NCBI GenBank assembly: GCA_023412665.1 | Contig: JAEZCA010000057.1 | Location: 47,325 to 111,324, forward strand | Length of the DNA stretch: 64,000 nucleotides | Direction of reading: 5' to 3' | Source: Bacillota bacterium | GTDB lineage: Bacteria; Bacillota; Clostridia; Acetivibrionales; DTU013 | Part shown: piece by piece, positions 34,459 to 43,438 of the stretch | How the letters are laid out: each line of letters starts with the position of its first letter | Numbering within the stretch: the first letter of the stretch is position 1 | Position numbers and translations under genes: made by a program | The notes under the pieces: generated by a model | Seen by the model: only the letters and a program-made list of their open reading frames with translations | Databases searched by the model: none | Told to the model about the DNA's origin: nothing

Positions 34459-36279
34459 GTGGCAGATAGAAGAGAAGATATAAGAAATATAGCCATTATT
34501 GCACACGTTGATCACGGAAAAACAACACTGGTAGATGGTATGCTGCGCCAAGGCGGCATTTTCAGGGTGAATGAGCAGGTACAGGAGCGTGTGATGGATT
34601 CCAATGATCTTGAGAGGGAGCGAGGCATCACAATACTGGCGAAAAACACTGCAGTCAATTACAAGGGATTGAAGATAAATATAGTAGACACTCCCGGACA
34701 TGCGGACTTTGGCGGTGAAGTGGAACGTGTACTGAAAATGGTGGATGGAGTTTTGCTGCTGGTCGATGCTTTTGAAGGGCCGATGCCGCAGACCAGATTC
34801 GTATTGAGGAAGGCTCTGCAGCTCAATCTTAAACCCATAGTTGTGGTTAACAAGATCGACAGACCGGAGGCGAGGCCGGTCGAGGTTATTGATGAGGTAC
34901 TCGAATTGTTCATCGAGCTTGGTGCAGATGATGAGCAGTTGGAGTTCCCGGTGGTATACGCTTCTTCAAGGGAAGGCTATGCCATAATGGACCTGAATGA
35001 TGAAAAGAAGGATCTTGAGCCACTGCTAAAGACGATCATAGATTTTGTTCCGGCGCCTGTGGGCGATAGGGAAAAACCGCTGCAGCTGCTGGTATCCAAT
35101 ATCGATTACGATGAGTATGTTGGCAGGATAGCAATCGGCAGGATCGACAGAGGCAGTATAAGGATGGGACAGCAGGCAGTCATATGCAGAAAGGATGGAA
35201 CGGTTTACCAGTCCAAGGTCAGCCGGCTTTACAAGTTTGAAGGGCTGATAAGGGCCGAGAGTGAAAGGGCGGAATTAGGTGACATAGTTGCCGTTTCGGG
35301 CTTCAGCGATATAAACATAGGCGAGACGATCTGCGATGTGGAGGCCCCTGAGCCGTTGCCCTTTGTCAATATTGACGAACCCACCTTAAGCATGACCTTT
35401 AGCGTCAACAACAGTCCTCTTGCGGGAAGAGAAGGCACATTTGTGACCTCCAGGCATCTTCGCGACAGGCTGTTTAAGGAACTCGAAACCAACGTCAGCC
35501 TCAGGGTCGAAGAAACCGAGACCCCTGACTCCTTCAAGGTGTCGGGCAGAGGTGAGCTTCACCTGTCGATCCTTATTGAGACTATGAGAAGACAGGGCTT
35601 TGAATTCCAGGTATCCAAACCCAAGGTCATCATGAAGGACGTTGACGGAGTTGATTTCGAGCCGATTGAGCTGCTTATGATCGATGTGCCTGAAGAATTC
35701 ATGGGCGTCGTTATGGAAAAGCTCGGATCCCGCAAGGCGGAAATGGTGAATATGCACTCAGCCACCGAAGGCTACATGAGGCTGGAATTCAAGATACCGG
35801 CAAGAGGCCTTATCGGATATCGGTCGGAGTTTTTGACCGATACCAAGGGCAATGGTATAATGAATCATATATTCAACGGCCATGAACCGTACAAGGGTGA
35901 AATATTCAGCAGACAAAGGGGCTCGCTGGTCGCATGGGAGGATGGCGAGGCAGTGACATACGGCCTGTATAATGCCCAGGAAAGAGGCAGCCTGTTCATA
36001 ATTCCCGGAACAAAGGTGTACGAAGGAATGGTTGTCGGTGAAAATGCCAGAAATGAAGATATCGTAGTAAATGTGTGCAAAAAGAAGCATGTGACCAATA
36101 TGAGGGCATCCGGCTCCGATGAGGCGCTGAGACTCACGCCGCCCAGGATTCTGAGCCTTGAGCAGGCGCTTGAGTTCATTTCGGACGACGAGCTTGTTGA
36201 AATAACTCCAAAGAACATAAGGCTAAGGAAAAGGATACTCGACACCGAACTGAGGGCAAAAGCGAAAAGCAAGCTTTAG
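34459..36279 (+). CDS. typA: Translational GTPase TypA/BipA
   Basis: A 606-residue ribosome-binding GTPase needed for ribosome assembly and growth under stress or cold. The G domain shows AHVDHGKTT (residues 14-22), DTPGHADFGGEVERV near 78 and NKIDRPEARP near 132. The elongation-factor beta barrel, EF-G domain III/V-like parts and the TypA-specific C-terminal domain follow (AEMVNMHSATEGY, RGLIGYRSEFLTDT, GSLVAWEDGEA). The GTG start has GGAAGGGA upstream. Sequence and length are typical. Confidence 0.97.
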   Translation: MADRREDIRNIAIIAHVDHGKTTLVDGMLRQGGIFRVNEQVQERVMDSNDLERERGITILAKNTAVNYKGLKINIVDTPGHADFGGEVERVLKMVDGVLLLVDAFEGPMPQTRFVLRKALQLNLKPIVVVNKIDRPEARPVEVIDEVLELFIELGADDEQLEFPVVYASSREGYAIMDLNDEKKDLEPLLKTIIDFVPAPVGDREKPLQLLVSNIDYDEYVGRIAIGRIDRGSIRMGQQAVICRKDGTVYQSKVSRLYKFEGLIRAESERAELGDIVAVSGFSDINIGETICDVEAPEPLPFVNIDEPTLSMTFSVNNSPLAGREGTFVTSRHLRDRLFKELETNVSLRVEETETPDSFKVSGRGELHLSILIETMRRQGFEFQVSKPKVIMKDVDGVDFEPIELLMIDVPEEFMGVVMEKLGSRKAEMVNMHSATEGYMRLEFKIPARGLIGYRSEFLTDTKGNGIMNHIFNGHEPYKGEIFSRQRGSLVAWEDGEAVTYGLYNAQERGSLFIIPGTKVYEGMVVGENARNEDIVVNVCKKKHVTNMRASGSDEALRLTPPRILSLEQALEFISDDELVEITPKNIRLRKRILDTELRAKAKSKL

Positions 36280-36320
36280 CGGCCGGCAGGCGGGTGCAGC
36301 GATAATGCAGGAGGTGACAT

Positions 36321-37502
36321 ATGGACTGGCAGGATATACGAAGCGAAGATAAAACAACGAGCACAAAAACGGTAAAGAAGAATGTGAAGTCTGCCAATGC
36401 GCCTAAGGGCAAGAAGCATAAAAAGCTGAAACGGTTTATGATATTTCTGTTTGTTATTGTTTTGCTGATTGCAGTTGCAGTGATCTTCGGAACTGTTTCA
36501 TATGAGTATGTCATGAAAAACTACCTGGATGCAAGTACACAGCCGGAGATAGTTATTGATGAGAGCGAGGGCCTCGAATTTGTTATAGATAAAGGCGCCA
36601 CTACCTCCAACATAGCAAAAAAGCTGATGGATAACGGTTTGATCGAGAATGAGACTGTATTCAAGCTGCTTTCAAAAATCAACGGATATGACGGAACCTA
36701 TAAATCTGGTACACATATTGTAAAGAAGGACCTGTCCTATGACGAGATGATGAGGGTGCTTTCCTCCAATGCGGTGACGCGTAAGGTCATGATACCCGAG
36801 GGCAAGACCTTCACTCAGATAGTGGATATACTGTACAACAACAAGATCATAAAGGATAAGGAAGCATTCATAAAGTCGGCCAATACCGAGGTGTTTGATT
36901 ATGACTTCCTCAAAGGGCTGCCTGACAGACAATACAAGCTTGAAGGGTACCTGTTCCCTGACACCTACGAATATGATTATAACGCCAGCGACCGCGAGAT
37001 ACTCACCAAGATGCTGGACAATTTTGACAACAAATTCAAGGAACAGTACAGGTTAATGATTGCTGATCTTCCTGTGGAAATGACAATGGATAAAGTCGTC
37101 ATTATGGCTTCCATAATAGAAAGGGAGGCCAAGGATCCGGACGACCGCCACATTATTGCCGGTGTTCTCTACAACAGGCTCAAAAACAAGGACCAGACAT
37201 TGAGAAAGCTTCAGGTCGATGCGACGATACAGTATATATTGCTGAAAACGACCGGCTCCTACAAGGACAGAGTCCTTTATGAGGATCTGGAAATAGACGA
37301 TCCATACAACACGTACCTTTATGAGGGCTTGCCCCCGGGGCCCATATGCAGCCCCGGCGAAGCTTCGATAAAGGCTGCGGTGAACCCAGACAGCACATCG
37401 TACCTCTATTATGTGGCCAAGGGAGACGGATCGGGAAGCCATGCCTTTGCAAAGACCTTCAAGGAGCATCAGGCAAACATAAAGAAATATTCACAGAAGT
37501 AA
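36321..37502 (+). CDS. mltG: Endolytic murein transglycosylase MltG
   Basis: A 393-residue membrane-anchored enzyme that cuts nascent peptidoglycan strands. The basic N-terminal tail (residues 1-35) precedes one membrane helix (about 36-58). The extracellular part has a LysM-like region (VMIPEGKTFTQIVDIL) and the YceG/MltG domain with the catalytic Glu in ASIIEREAKDPDDR near residue 268, then LQVDATIQY and GLPPGPICSPG. AGGAGGTGACAT precedes the ATG. It is followed by trmR and trhP, the same order as yrrL-yrrM-yrrO in Bacillus. Confidence 0.95.
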   Translation: MDWQDIRSEDKTTSTKTVKKNVKSANAPKGKKHKKLKRFMIFLFVIVLLIAVAVIFGTVSYEYVMKNYLDASTQPEIVIDESEGLEFVIDKGATTSNIAKKLMDNGLIENETVFKLLSKINGYDGTYKSGTHIVKKDLSYDEMMRVLSSNAVTRKVMIPEGKTFTQIVDILYNNKIIKDKEAFIKSANTEVFDYDFLKGLPDRQYKLEGYLFPDTYEYDYNASDREILTKMLDNFDNKFKEQYRLMIADLPVEMTMDKVVIMASIIEREAKDPDDRHIIAGVLYNRLKNKDQTLRKLQVDATIQYILLKTTGSYKDRVLYEDLEIDDPYNTYLYEGLPPGPICSPGEASIKAAVNPDSTSYLYYVAKGDGSGSHAFAKTFKEHQANIKKYSQK

Positions 37503-37507
37503 TATCG

Positions 37508-37537
37508 AGAGGCTGCATGCGGCAGCCTCTTTGCTTT
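37508..37537 (+). terminator. Hairpin between mltG and trmR
   Basis: A 9-bp perfect stem (AGAGGCTGC, short loop, GCAGCCTCT) with a T-rich tail (TTTGCTTT). It starts 6 bases after the mltG stop and would act as a partial terminator inside the operon. Confidence 0.6.
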
Positions 37538-37550
37538 GAAAGGGATACCA

Positions 37551-38210
37551 ATGTTTGAACCGGATGGTGTAAACGAGTACATAAGAAAAACGATTAAGCC
37601 AGGAGAAGGGCTGCTGCTTGAACTGGAGCAATATGCAGCGGAAAACCATGTGCCGATCATACGGCCTGAGACAGCAAGCCTGCTCATAGTATTGGGCAGA
37701 CTTGTCAAGCCGGACAGGATACTTGAAATAGGCACGGCGATCGGATATTCCTCGATCCTGCTTTCAGGGATCCTGGCAGACGGAGGCAGGATCGATACTA
37801 TCGAGCGCAATGATGTAATGGTCATAAAAGCCCATGAAAACATTAAAAGGGCAGGACTGGCAGATACTATCGCTGTGATAGCGGGTGATGCCGCAGAGGT
37901 TCTGTGCTGTCTGGACAAAAAGTACGATATGATTTTCATGGATGCAGCAAAGGGGCAGTATCCTGAATTTTTGCCTCAGTGCCTGAGAATGCTTAAAAAC
38001 GGCGGCCTTCTGGTGTCTGACAATGTTCTTTACAAGGGAATGGTGGCCAGCGATGAGCTGGTCGTCAGAAGGAAAAAAACCATAGTCAACAGGATGAGGG
38101 CATACCTGGACAGCATATGCAGCGATCCTTCTCTGGATACGAGCATACTGCCGGTCGGAGACGGTGTGGCGCTGTCATACAAGCGGATGGAAACGGAGAT
38201 GGACAAATGA
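37551..38210 (+). CDS. trmR: tRNA 5-hydroxyuridine methyltransferase (TrmR/YrrM type)
   Basis: A 219-residue SAM-dependent O-methyltransferase of the class 3 (catechol-like) family. It shows the SAM motif ILEIGTAIGYSSILLS near residue 60, DTIERN at the second strand and the metal-binding MIFMDAAKGQYPEF and VSDNVLYKG. In Bacillus the orthologue YrrM methylates 5-hydroxyuridine at the tRNA wobble position. The same-operon U32 protein would make that hydroxyl, which supports the assignment. ATG at 37551 with GAAAGGGA 5 bases upstream; the TTG at 37536 lies in the terminator tail and is less likely. Its stop overlaps the next start (ATGA). Confidence 0.85.
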   Translation: MFEPDGVNEYIRKTIKPGEGLLLELEQYAAENHVPIIRPETASLLIVLGRLVKPDRILEIGTAIGYSSILLSGILADGGRIDTIERNDVMVIKAHENIKRAGLADTIAVIAGDAAEVLCCLDKKYDMIFMDAAKGQYPEFLPQCLRMLKNGGLLVSDNVLYKGMVASDELVVRRKKTIVNRMRAYLDSICSDPSLDTSILPVGDGVALSYKRMETEMDK

Positions 38211-39445
38211 AAGGAATTTCAAAAGGTAAGGTTGAGCTGCTGGCACCTGCCGGCAATCTTGAAAAGCTGAAGATGGCAATTATATACGGCGCAGATGCAG
38301 TATACCTGGGCGGTGAGGAATTCGGCCTCAGGGCATCTGCGGGCAATTTCGGCATGGATGAGCTGAAGGAGGGCATCAGCTTTGCCCACAGCCGCGGCAA
38401 GAGAGTATATGTGACGATGAATATAATTCCACACAATGAGGATTTCGACGGTATGCCCGAATATATCCGCCAGGTGAGGGATCTGGGGGCGGATGCGGTT
38501 ATTTTCTCTGATCCGGGCATATTTGACCTTCTGCGTCAGGAAGCGCCGGATATGGAACTGCACCTGAGCACCCAGGCCAACAATACAAACTGGAGGAGTG
38601 CGGCATTCTGGCATCGGCAGGGAGTGAAGAGGATCATTCTGGCCAGGGAGCTTTCGCTGAACGAAATAAGAGAAATCAGGCAAAACATTCCTAAGGAACT
38701 GGAGCTTGAAATGTTTGTCCATGGAGCAATGTGTATATCCTATTCAGGCAGATGCCTGCTCAGCAATTATATGGCAGGCCGTGATGCAAACAGAGGTCTT
38801 TGCGCCCACCCCTGCAGATGGAAATACCATCTTGTGGAGGAGAAAAGACCGGGTGAATACATGCCTGTTTATGAAAACGAGAGAGGCACATATATATTCA
38901 ACTCCAAGGATCTGTGCCTTATAGACCGATTGCCGAAGATCATAGAAAGCGGTGTCACAAGTCTTAAGATAGAGGGAAGAATGAAGAGCTCCTACTATGT
39001 GGCAACGATCGTGAAAGCATACAGGGAGGCGTTGGATGCTTACGATGCCGATCCGGAGAAATATGTATTCAAGGACGCCTGGCTTGATGAAATGTCCAAG
39101 GCAAGCCACAGAGAGTATACTACGGGATTCTTTGAGGGGAAACCCAGCGGCAGGGAGCAGATATATGAGTCCAGCTCATATATCAGGGAGTATGATTTTG
39201 TCGGACTGGTCACAGCATATGACAGTGCCGCCGGAGTCGCTACGATCGAGCAGCGAAACCGATTTGTCATCGGTGACGAGCTGGAGGTAGTCGGCCCGAA
39301 GGGATCGTTTGGCATTCACAGGGTCACCTCAATGAAAAATGAGGACAGCGAGGACATCGATGCTGCACCTCATCCGCAGATGACTGTGTACATGCCCATG
39401 GAACCAGTCGAACCGTATACCATGCTCAGACGCAAGGGCGAGTAG
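38207..39445 (+). CDS. trhP: U32 family tRNA hydroxylation protein (TrhP type)
   Basis: A 412-residue protein of the 'peptidase U32' family, whose members modify RNA rather than cut protein; the Bacillus and E. coli relatives hydroxylate wobble U34 of tRNA. Seen here: VELLAPAGNLEKLKMAI at the start, GADAVYLGG, the U32 signature around EMFVHGAMCISYSGRCLLS (near residue 165) with Cys for an iron-sulfur site, and GLCAHPCRWKY. A C-terminal beta-barrel part follows. ATG overlaps the trmR stop. Bacillus carries two adjacent U32 genes (yrrN, yrrO); here only one is present. Confidence 0.88.
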   Translation: MKGISKGKVELLAPAGNLEKLKMAIIYGADAVYLGGEEFGLRASAGNFGMDELKEGISFAHSRGKRVYVTMNIIPHNEDFDGMPEYIRQVRDLGADAVIFSDPGIFDLLRQEAPDMELHLSTQANNTNWRSAAFWHRQGVKRIILARELSLNEIREIRQNIPKELELEMFVHGAMCISYSGRCLLSNYMAGRDANRGLCAHPCRWKYHLVEEKRPGEYMPVYENERGTYIFNSKDLCLIDRLPKIIESGVTSLKIEGRMKSSYYVATIVKAYREALDAYDADPEKYVFKDAWLDEMSKASHREYTTGFFEGKPSGREQIYESSSYIREYDFVGLVTAYDSAAGVATIEQRNRFVIGDELEVVGPKGSFGIHRVTSMKNEDSEDIDAAPHPQMTVYMPMEPVEPYTMLRRKGE

Positions 39446-39513
39446 GGTTCAGCTCCTGGCAGGGTTCAGTTCCGGATAGGGTTCAGCTCCATGTAGGGTT
39501 CAGTTCCGGATAG
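39444..39513 (+). repeat. Four tandem 17-bp repeats after trhP
   Basis: Four units starting AGGGTTCAG lie end to end from 39444. Units 2 and 4 are identical (AGGGTTCAGTTCCGGAT); units 1 and 3 share AGGGTTCAGCTCC. The array overlaps the trhP stop codon and is non-coding. Confidence 0.8.
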
Positions 39514-39566
39514 GAAACTTCTGAGGGCAATGAATTAATAAGAGTCAGTTATTTTGTGAATATGGC

Positions 39567-39615
39567 CCCCTTCAAACGGCAAGAATTATACCAGTACCTT
39601 TGAAAGGGGTTTTTT
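39567..39615 (+). terminator. Hairpin with T-tract covering the PBP ribosome site
   Basis: CCCCTTCAAA (39567-39576) pairs with TTTGAAAGGGG (39599-39609), with one bulge, and is followed by six T. The 3' arm contains the AAGGGG ribosome site of the next gene, so the fold would both end transcription and hide that site. Confidence 0.55.
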
Positions 39616-39616
39616 C

Positions 39617-41425
39617 TTGTCTGTAAAAAGGATTTATTTTTTAGGTGCCGCGATTCTGTTTATTTTTACCGCTCTGATCATCAGAGTGGCAATTATTCAA
39701 TTTGTGCCTGACAGGTCGCTGGAAGAGGCGGCTTTCAGACAAAGAGTATCAAGTACTGCCATTGAAAGAATCAGAGGCAACATACTGGATCGAAACGATA
39801 TACCCTTCACAAACAGAAAGGAAAAATACAGCGCCCTTATCAAGACCGCATATATGCCGCAGTCCGATGCTGAGAGAAAAAAGGTCTGTGATGCTCTGGG
39901 AGTAGATGTTAAGGTACTGGACGGTCAGACATCAAAAAGCAAGCCGTTTTTGGTCGAAACTGATAAAGCAGGCCATGATGCAGTGCTTGAACTGAATGTG
40001 GATTGGATATCTATGATTAACTCGGTGGAGAGATATGATGACAGCGCTTTAGCCAAGCATGTCATAGGTTACCTCAACAGAAGCGACCAGATTGGGCAGG
40101 CGGGCATTGAGAAGGCTTATGAAAAAATATTAATGGATAATGCCGTATTTGAAATAGGCACGGTGACCGACGCAGCGAAGAAACCCATAAAGGGTTTTGG
40201 ATACAAGCTCAAGAACTGGTCCACCGGCAATAAAAAACTGAATGTGAAGCTCACACTGGATTATTACGTGCAGAAAATAGTCGAGGAGGCTATGGAGAAC
40301 GGCGGGATTTCCGGCGCAGTAGTGGTGGAGGATGTTGTTACAGGCGATATCCTTGCCATGGCCAGCAAGCCCGACTTTGACCAGGATGCTGTGGAGAAAT
40401 ATCTGGACAGCAGCGGGAAGGAACTCTTCAACAAGGCAACAGCGGCTTACAACCTCGGCTCGATATTCAAGGTAATAGATGCTGCGGCTTATTTTGAAAA
40501 CAGGGATACTATTATTATAGGTGAGGATAAGTCCGGCAAGGACAATGGTGATGATCCTCCAGACCTTGAATCAGCTGATGAATACAGGTTTTTTGACGGT
40601 TACTCCTATGGACTCAAGCCATTCGAAAATGAGCTCTATGACTTTGGAGTCTACAACCGCTACCATGGATTTAACGATATAGATCATTATTACTGTACCG
40701 GTGCAGTCAACATAAATGGACTAACTTTTAAATGCTACTCCTATTATCAGGGAGGACACGGCGATGTAGACCTGGAAAAGGCGTTTGCCCTTTCCTGCAA
40801 CTCATATTTTATTGAACTGTGCCAAAAAATAGGTTACAAGAAAATGATAGACATGGCAAAGAAGTTCGGCCTCGGCAGCAAAACAGGTATTACAGAGCAG
40901 GGTGTTGCTGAAGCGGCTGGAAATTTACCTGACTTGAATACATATTACAGCAACGCCGATATCGCAAATCTTGCCATCGGCCAGGGCGTTATGCTGGCAA
41001 CACCGCTGCAGGTGGCTGATCTGACCGCGACAGTGGCCAATGGCGGCATAAAAAACACGGTGAACATAGTGGATTCTATTGTTGACAGCAACGGAAACAT
41101 TATAGAAAAAATCAAAAAAAGTGAGGGTGAACGCATTATCTCAAAGGATACATCAAACAAAATAAGAGAATTGATGGAGGCAGTGACGCTCAACGGAACC
41201 GGAACCGAAGCGGTAATGGGCTATTACGGCGGAGCAGGCGGCAAGACCGGCAGCGCCGAGACAGGCTCGGAGGAGATAGTCCACGCCTGGTTTGCAGGAT
41301 ATTTTCCCGCAGCAGAACCGCGCTACTCCATCGCCGTCTTTGCCGAGGACGGCCGCCTGGGCGGCAAGTCTGCCGCCCCCGTTTTTGCCGAGATTGCCAA
41401 AGGTATGCTGGAGAAGGGGTACTAG
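39617..41425 (+). CDS. Class B penicillin-binding protein (transpeptidase)
   Basis: A 602-residue membrane-anchored D,D-transpeptidase that cross-links peptidoglycan. One N-terminal helix (about 6-28) anchors it. The dimerisation domain follows (RIRGNILDRND, VIGYLNR), then the transpeptidase domain with the active-site SxxK in LGSIFKVI near residue 285, SxN in SCNSYF near 395 and KTG in GGKTGSAETG near 545. There are no PASTA domains. An insertion of about 65 residues after the SxxK (dense in Asp, Tyr and Phe) is longer than usual. TTG start with AAAGGGG 7 bases upstream. Whether it is the elongation, division or sporulation PBP is not decided by sequence alone. Confidence 0.9.
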   Translation: MSVKRIYFLGAAILFIFTALIIRVAIIQFVPDRSLEEAAFRQRVSSTAIERIRGNILDRNDIPFTNRKEKYSALIKTAYMPQSDAERKKVCDALGVDVKVLDGQTSKSKPFLVETDKAGHDAVLELNVDWISMINSVERYDDSALAKHVIGYLNRSDQIGQAGIEKAYEKILMDNAVFEIGTVTDAAKKPIKGFGYKLKNWSTGNKKLNVKLTLDYYVQKIVEEAMENGGISGAVVVEDVVTGDILAMASKPDFDQDAVEKYLDSSGKELFNKATAAYNLGSIFKVIDAAAYFENRDTIIIGEDKSGKDNGDDPPDLESADEYRFFDGYSYGLKPFENELYDFGVYNRYHGFNDIDHYYCTGAVNINGLTFKCYSYYQGGHGDVDLEKAFALSCNSYFIELCQKIGYKKMIDMAKKFGLGSKTGITEQGVAEAAGNLPDLNTYYSNADIANLAIGQGVMLATPLQVADLTATVANGGIKNTVNIVDSIVDSNGNIIEKIKKSEGERIISKDTSNKIRELMEAVTLNGTGTEAVMGYYGGAGGKTGSAETGSEEIVHAWFAGYFPAAEPRYSIAVFAEDGRLGGKSAAPVFAEIAKGMLEKGY

Positions 41426-41496
41426 ACATATTGCCCAGATGCACTTCGAATGACTAGGTAGATGTGAATAATGAAGCTTAATGCAGCATGGATATC

Positions 41497-41799
41497 TATC
41501 GAGGTGAACATGCCCGTAACCTTATCAAGAACATATTTAAAGTCAGTACCCTCAATGGTCAGTAAATGATCACATTCATACATCGTAAGAGGATCCATGT
41601 CCGACATCCTTATTTCTTCCTTCTTAAAAGGCTTAACAGGGAGTTCAAACTGGAATTGGGCGAGTACATGCCCCCGGTCAGCCCATGGCATTTCCTTGCC
41701 GAGCGTAAACCATACCAGAAGAAATGTCCTGCAGCTCATATCATCAGTAATAACGTATGGTATAGTTACGATCTGCGATTCTTGAGGAGGAAGCATCAA
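41497..41799 (-). pseudogene. Beta-galactosidase (GH2/LacZ) internal fragment
   Basis: About 100 codons on the minus strand encode PPQESQIVTIPY, then WADRGHVLAQFQFELP, then LLTIEGTDFKYVLDKVTGMFT. This matches the region of LacZ-type GH2 enzymes around residues 700-800 (the 'AGHxxAWxQFxLP' segment and the start of the small beta-galactosidase domain). Both the long N-terminal part with the catalytic residues and the C-terminal end are missing. The homology stops near 41497; the frame runs on to 41422 with unrelated sequence. No ribosome site is seen. It is a remnant between the PBP gene and the PII-like gene. Confidence 0.65.
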
Positions 41800-41858
41800 C
41801 AGGTCTATTGCTCACGAAATGGCCAGATTGAAGAAATGTTTAAATTTGCATTATCCGT

Positions 41859-41902
41859 AATAAAGGTTTATACTTTTGAAGTTGTAGACATAAACCTTTA
41901 TT
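41859..41902 (+). promoter_or_regulatory. 13-bp perfect inverted repeat upstream of the PII-like gene
   Basis: AATAAAGGTTTAT (41859-41871) and ATAAACCTTTATT (41890-41902) with an 18-base spacer. It ends 23 bases before the ATG and just before the GAGGTG ribosome site. It could be an operator or an RNA hairpin; a promoter was not identified. Confidence 0.5.
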
Positions 41903-41925
41903 TTATTGATTTTGAGGTGAATTAA

Positions 41926-42264
41926 ATGCAGTTAATGGTCATGGTATTGAACAAAGTCGAGGTTCTTGACACCCTGCTTGAAAAGCTGATGGAGCAGGGC
42001 ATATGCGGGGCTACAATACTAAACAGCACAGGAATGGTTCGCGAGCTGGCAAAAAGCAACGAGGATTTTCCTATTTTCGGATCCTTGCGCATGTTGATAG
42101 ACCCGGATCGCAAGGAGAGCAAGACCATATTTATGGCATTAAAGGATGAGAAAGTGGAGGAAGCAAAAAAAATCATTCGCGAAGTGGTTGGAGACCTGTC
42201 AAAACCTGATTCTGCGGTAATTTTCACTTTGCCCGTTCTTAGCGCAGAAGGAGTTGAATTTTAA
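41926..42264 (+). CDS. PII-like regulatory protein
   Basis: A 112-residue small cytosolic protein with the beta-alpha-beta pattern of PII-like folds: VLNKVEVLDTLLEKLMEQGICGATILNS at the start, a long middle loop (REL...PIFGSLR), then a second beta-alpha-beta ending SAVIFTLPVLSAEGV. The GxxGATI pattern resembles the GKGI/GATxxxG area of PII, but the classical uridylylated Tyr of the T-loop is not apparent. Its stop lies one base before the antiporter start, so it probably regulates that transporter, perhaps by nucleotide binding. Function is inferred from position and fold pattern only. Confidence 0.65.
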   Translation: MQLMVMVLNKVEVLDTLLEKLMEQGICGATILNSTGMVRELAKSNEDFPIFGSLRMLIDPDRKESKTIFMALKDEKVEEAKKIIREVVGDLSKPDSAVIFTLPVLSAEGVEF

Positions 42265-42265
42265 A

Positions 42266-43438
42266 ATGCACCTTAATACACTATTTTATCTGGCACTGAT
42301 TCTATTTGCAGGGCTTATATTCGGACGTGCCGTTAAGCTTTTAAAGCTGCCGAACGTCACCGGCTACCTCATTGCAGGTCTATTGATAGGCCCGTATGTA
42401 TTGAAGCTGGTCCCCCTGGATCTCGTAAAAGGCATGGAGTTGGTTTCAGAAATAGCTCTTTCATTTATAGCGTTTTCCATCGGATCAGAATTTAAGCTGA
42501 GTTATCTGAAAAAAGTGGGCATGATGCCCATTATCATAGCAATTATGGAAGGACTGGCGGCTACACTGGTAGTCACACTGGTGCTGATACTGACCGGCTT
42601 CAACGCTGAAATAGCGATACTGCTGGGAGCTATCGCATCAGCAACTGCACCGGCAGCAACTATTATGGTAGTCAGGCAGTATAAGGCAAAGGGGCCTGTT
42701 ACTGATACGCTGATGAGCGTAGTTGCACTGGATGACGCGGTTGCGCTTATGGCCTTTGGATTTTCAGTGGCGATAGTAAATATTATGCAGCATCCGGGTG
42801 AAACATCTTTGATCATATCGATATTGAAGCCTGTCGGCGAGATAATTGGATCATTGCTTTTAGGATTTCTGCTGGGGGTATTGTTTACATTTCCCCTCCG
42901 TTTTTTCAAAAAAGACTCAAATCGACTAATAATAACAGCTGGATTTGTATTTCTAGGCAGTTCGCTTGCCACGATGCTAGGACTATCTCCGTTGCTGCTT
43001 TGTATGTCGCTGGGAGCAATGCTGGTCAACGTCAGCAAGTCAGGTGATTCAATACTCAAGCTGACTGACAGTATAACTCCGCCCATATTCCTGATGTTCT
43101 TTGTGGTATCGGGTATGGAGCTTGATATAACAGTTCTTCCGAAGGTGGGTTTGATTGGCATCCTTTATATTGTTTGCCGTGTTATAGGCAAGGTGGCAGG
43201 TGCTTCTTTAGGTGCAGTGATAATGAAAGCTCCCGATACTGTTAAAAAATATATCGGATTTTCACTTGTACCCCAGGCAGGTGTTGCTATTGGTCTTTCG
43301 CTTATGGCTGCGCAGATGCTCCCTGAATATGGACAAACAATACGTGCAGTCATTCTCAGTGCTACATTCATATATGAGTTGACCGGACCGGCAATAACGA
43401 AGGTCGCTCTGAAGAAGGCGGGGGAAATATCAGCGTAA
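42266..43438 (+). CDS. Cation:proton antiporter (CPA2/Kef-NapA type)
   Basis: A 390-residue integral membrane protein with about 12 helices, which exchanges Na+ or K+ for H+. Family features: FGRAVKLLKLPNVTGYLIAGLLIGP near the start, the discontinuous helix with ASATAPAATIM, and VVALDDAVALMAFG with the DD pair (near residue 155) used for cation/proton binding. No C-terminal RCK/TrkA-N domain is present, so nucleotide gating may come from the separate PII-like protein encoded just upstream. ATG 42266 has AAGGAG 12 bases upstream. Confidence 0.9.
   Translation: MHLNTLFYLALILFAGLIFGRAVKLLKLPNVTGYLIAGLLIGPYVLKLVPLDLVKGMELVSEIALSFIAFSIGSEFKLSYLKKVGMMPIIIAIMEGLAATLVVTLVLILTGFNAEIAILLGAIASATAPAATIMVVRQYKAKGPVTDTLMSVVALDDAVALMAFGFSVAIVNIMQHPGETSLIISILKPVGEIIGSLLLGFLLGVLFTFPLRFFKKDSNRLIITAGFVFLGSSLATMLGLSPLLLCMSLGAMLVNVSKSGDSILKLTDSITPPIFLMFFVVSGMELDITVLPKVGLIGILYIVCRVIGKVAGASLGAVIMKAPDTVKKYIGFSLVPQAGVAIGLSLMAAQMLPEYGQTIRAVILSATFIYELTGPAITKVALKKAGEISA

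Noticed and set aside
41566..41925. Plus-strand frame of 119 codons before the PII-like gene
   Set aside because: It is opposite the beta-galactosidase fragment, has no ribosome site and runs through the inverted repeat at 41859-41902.
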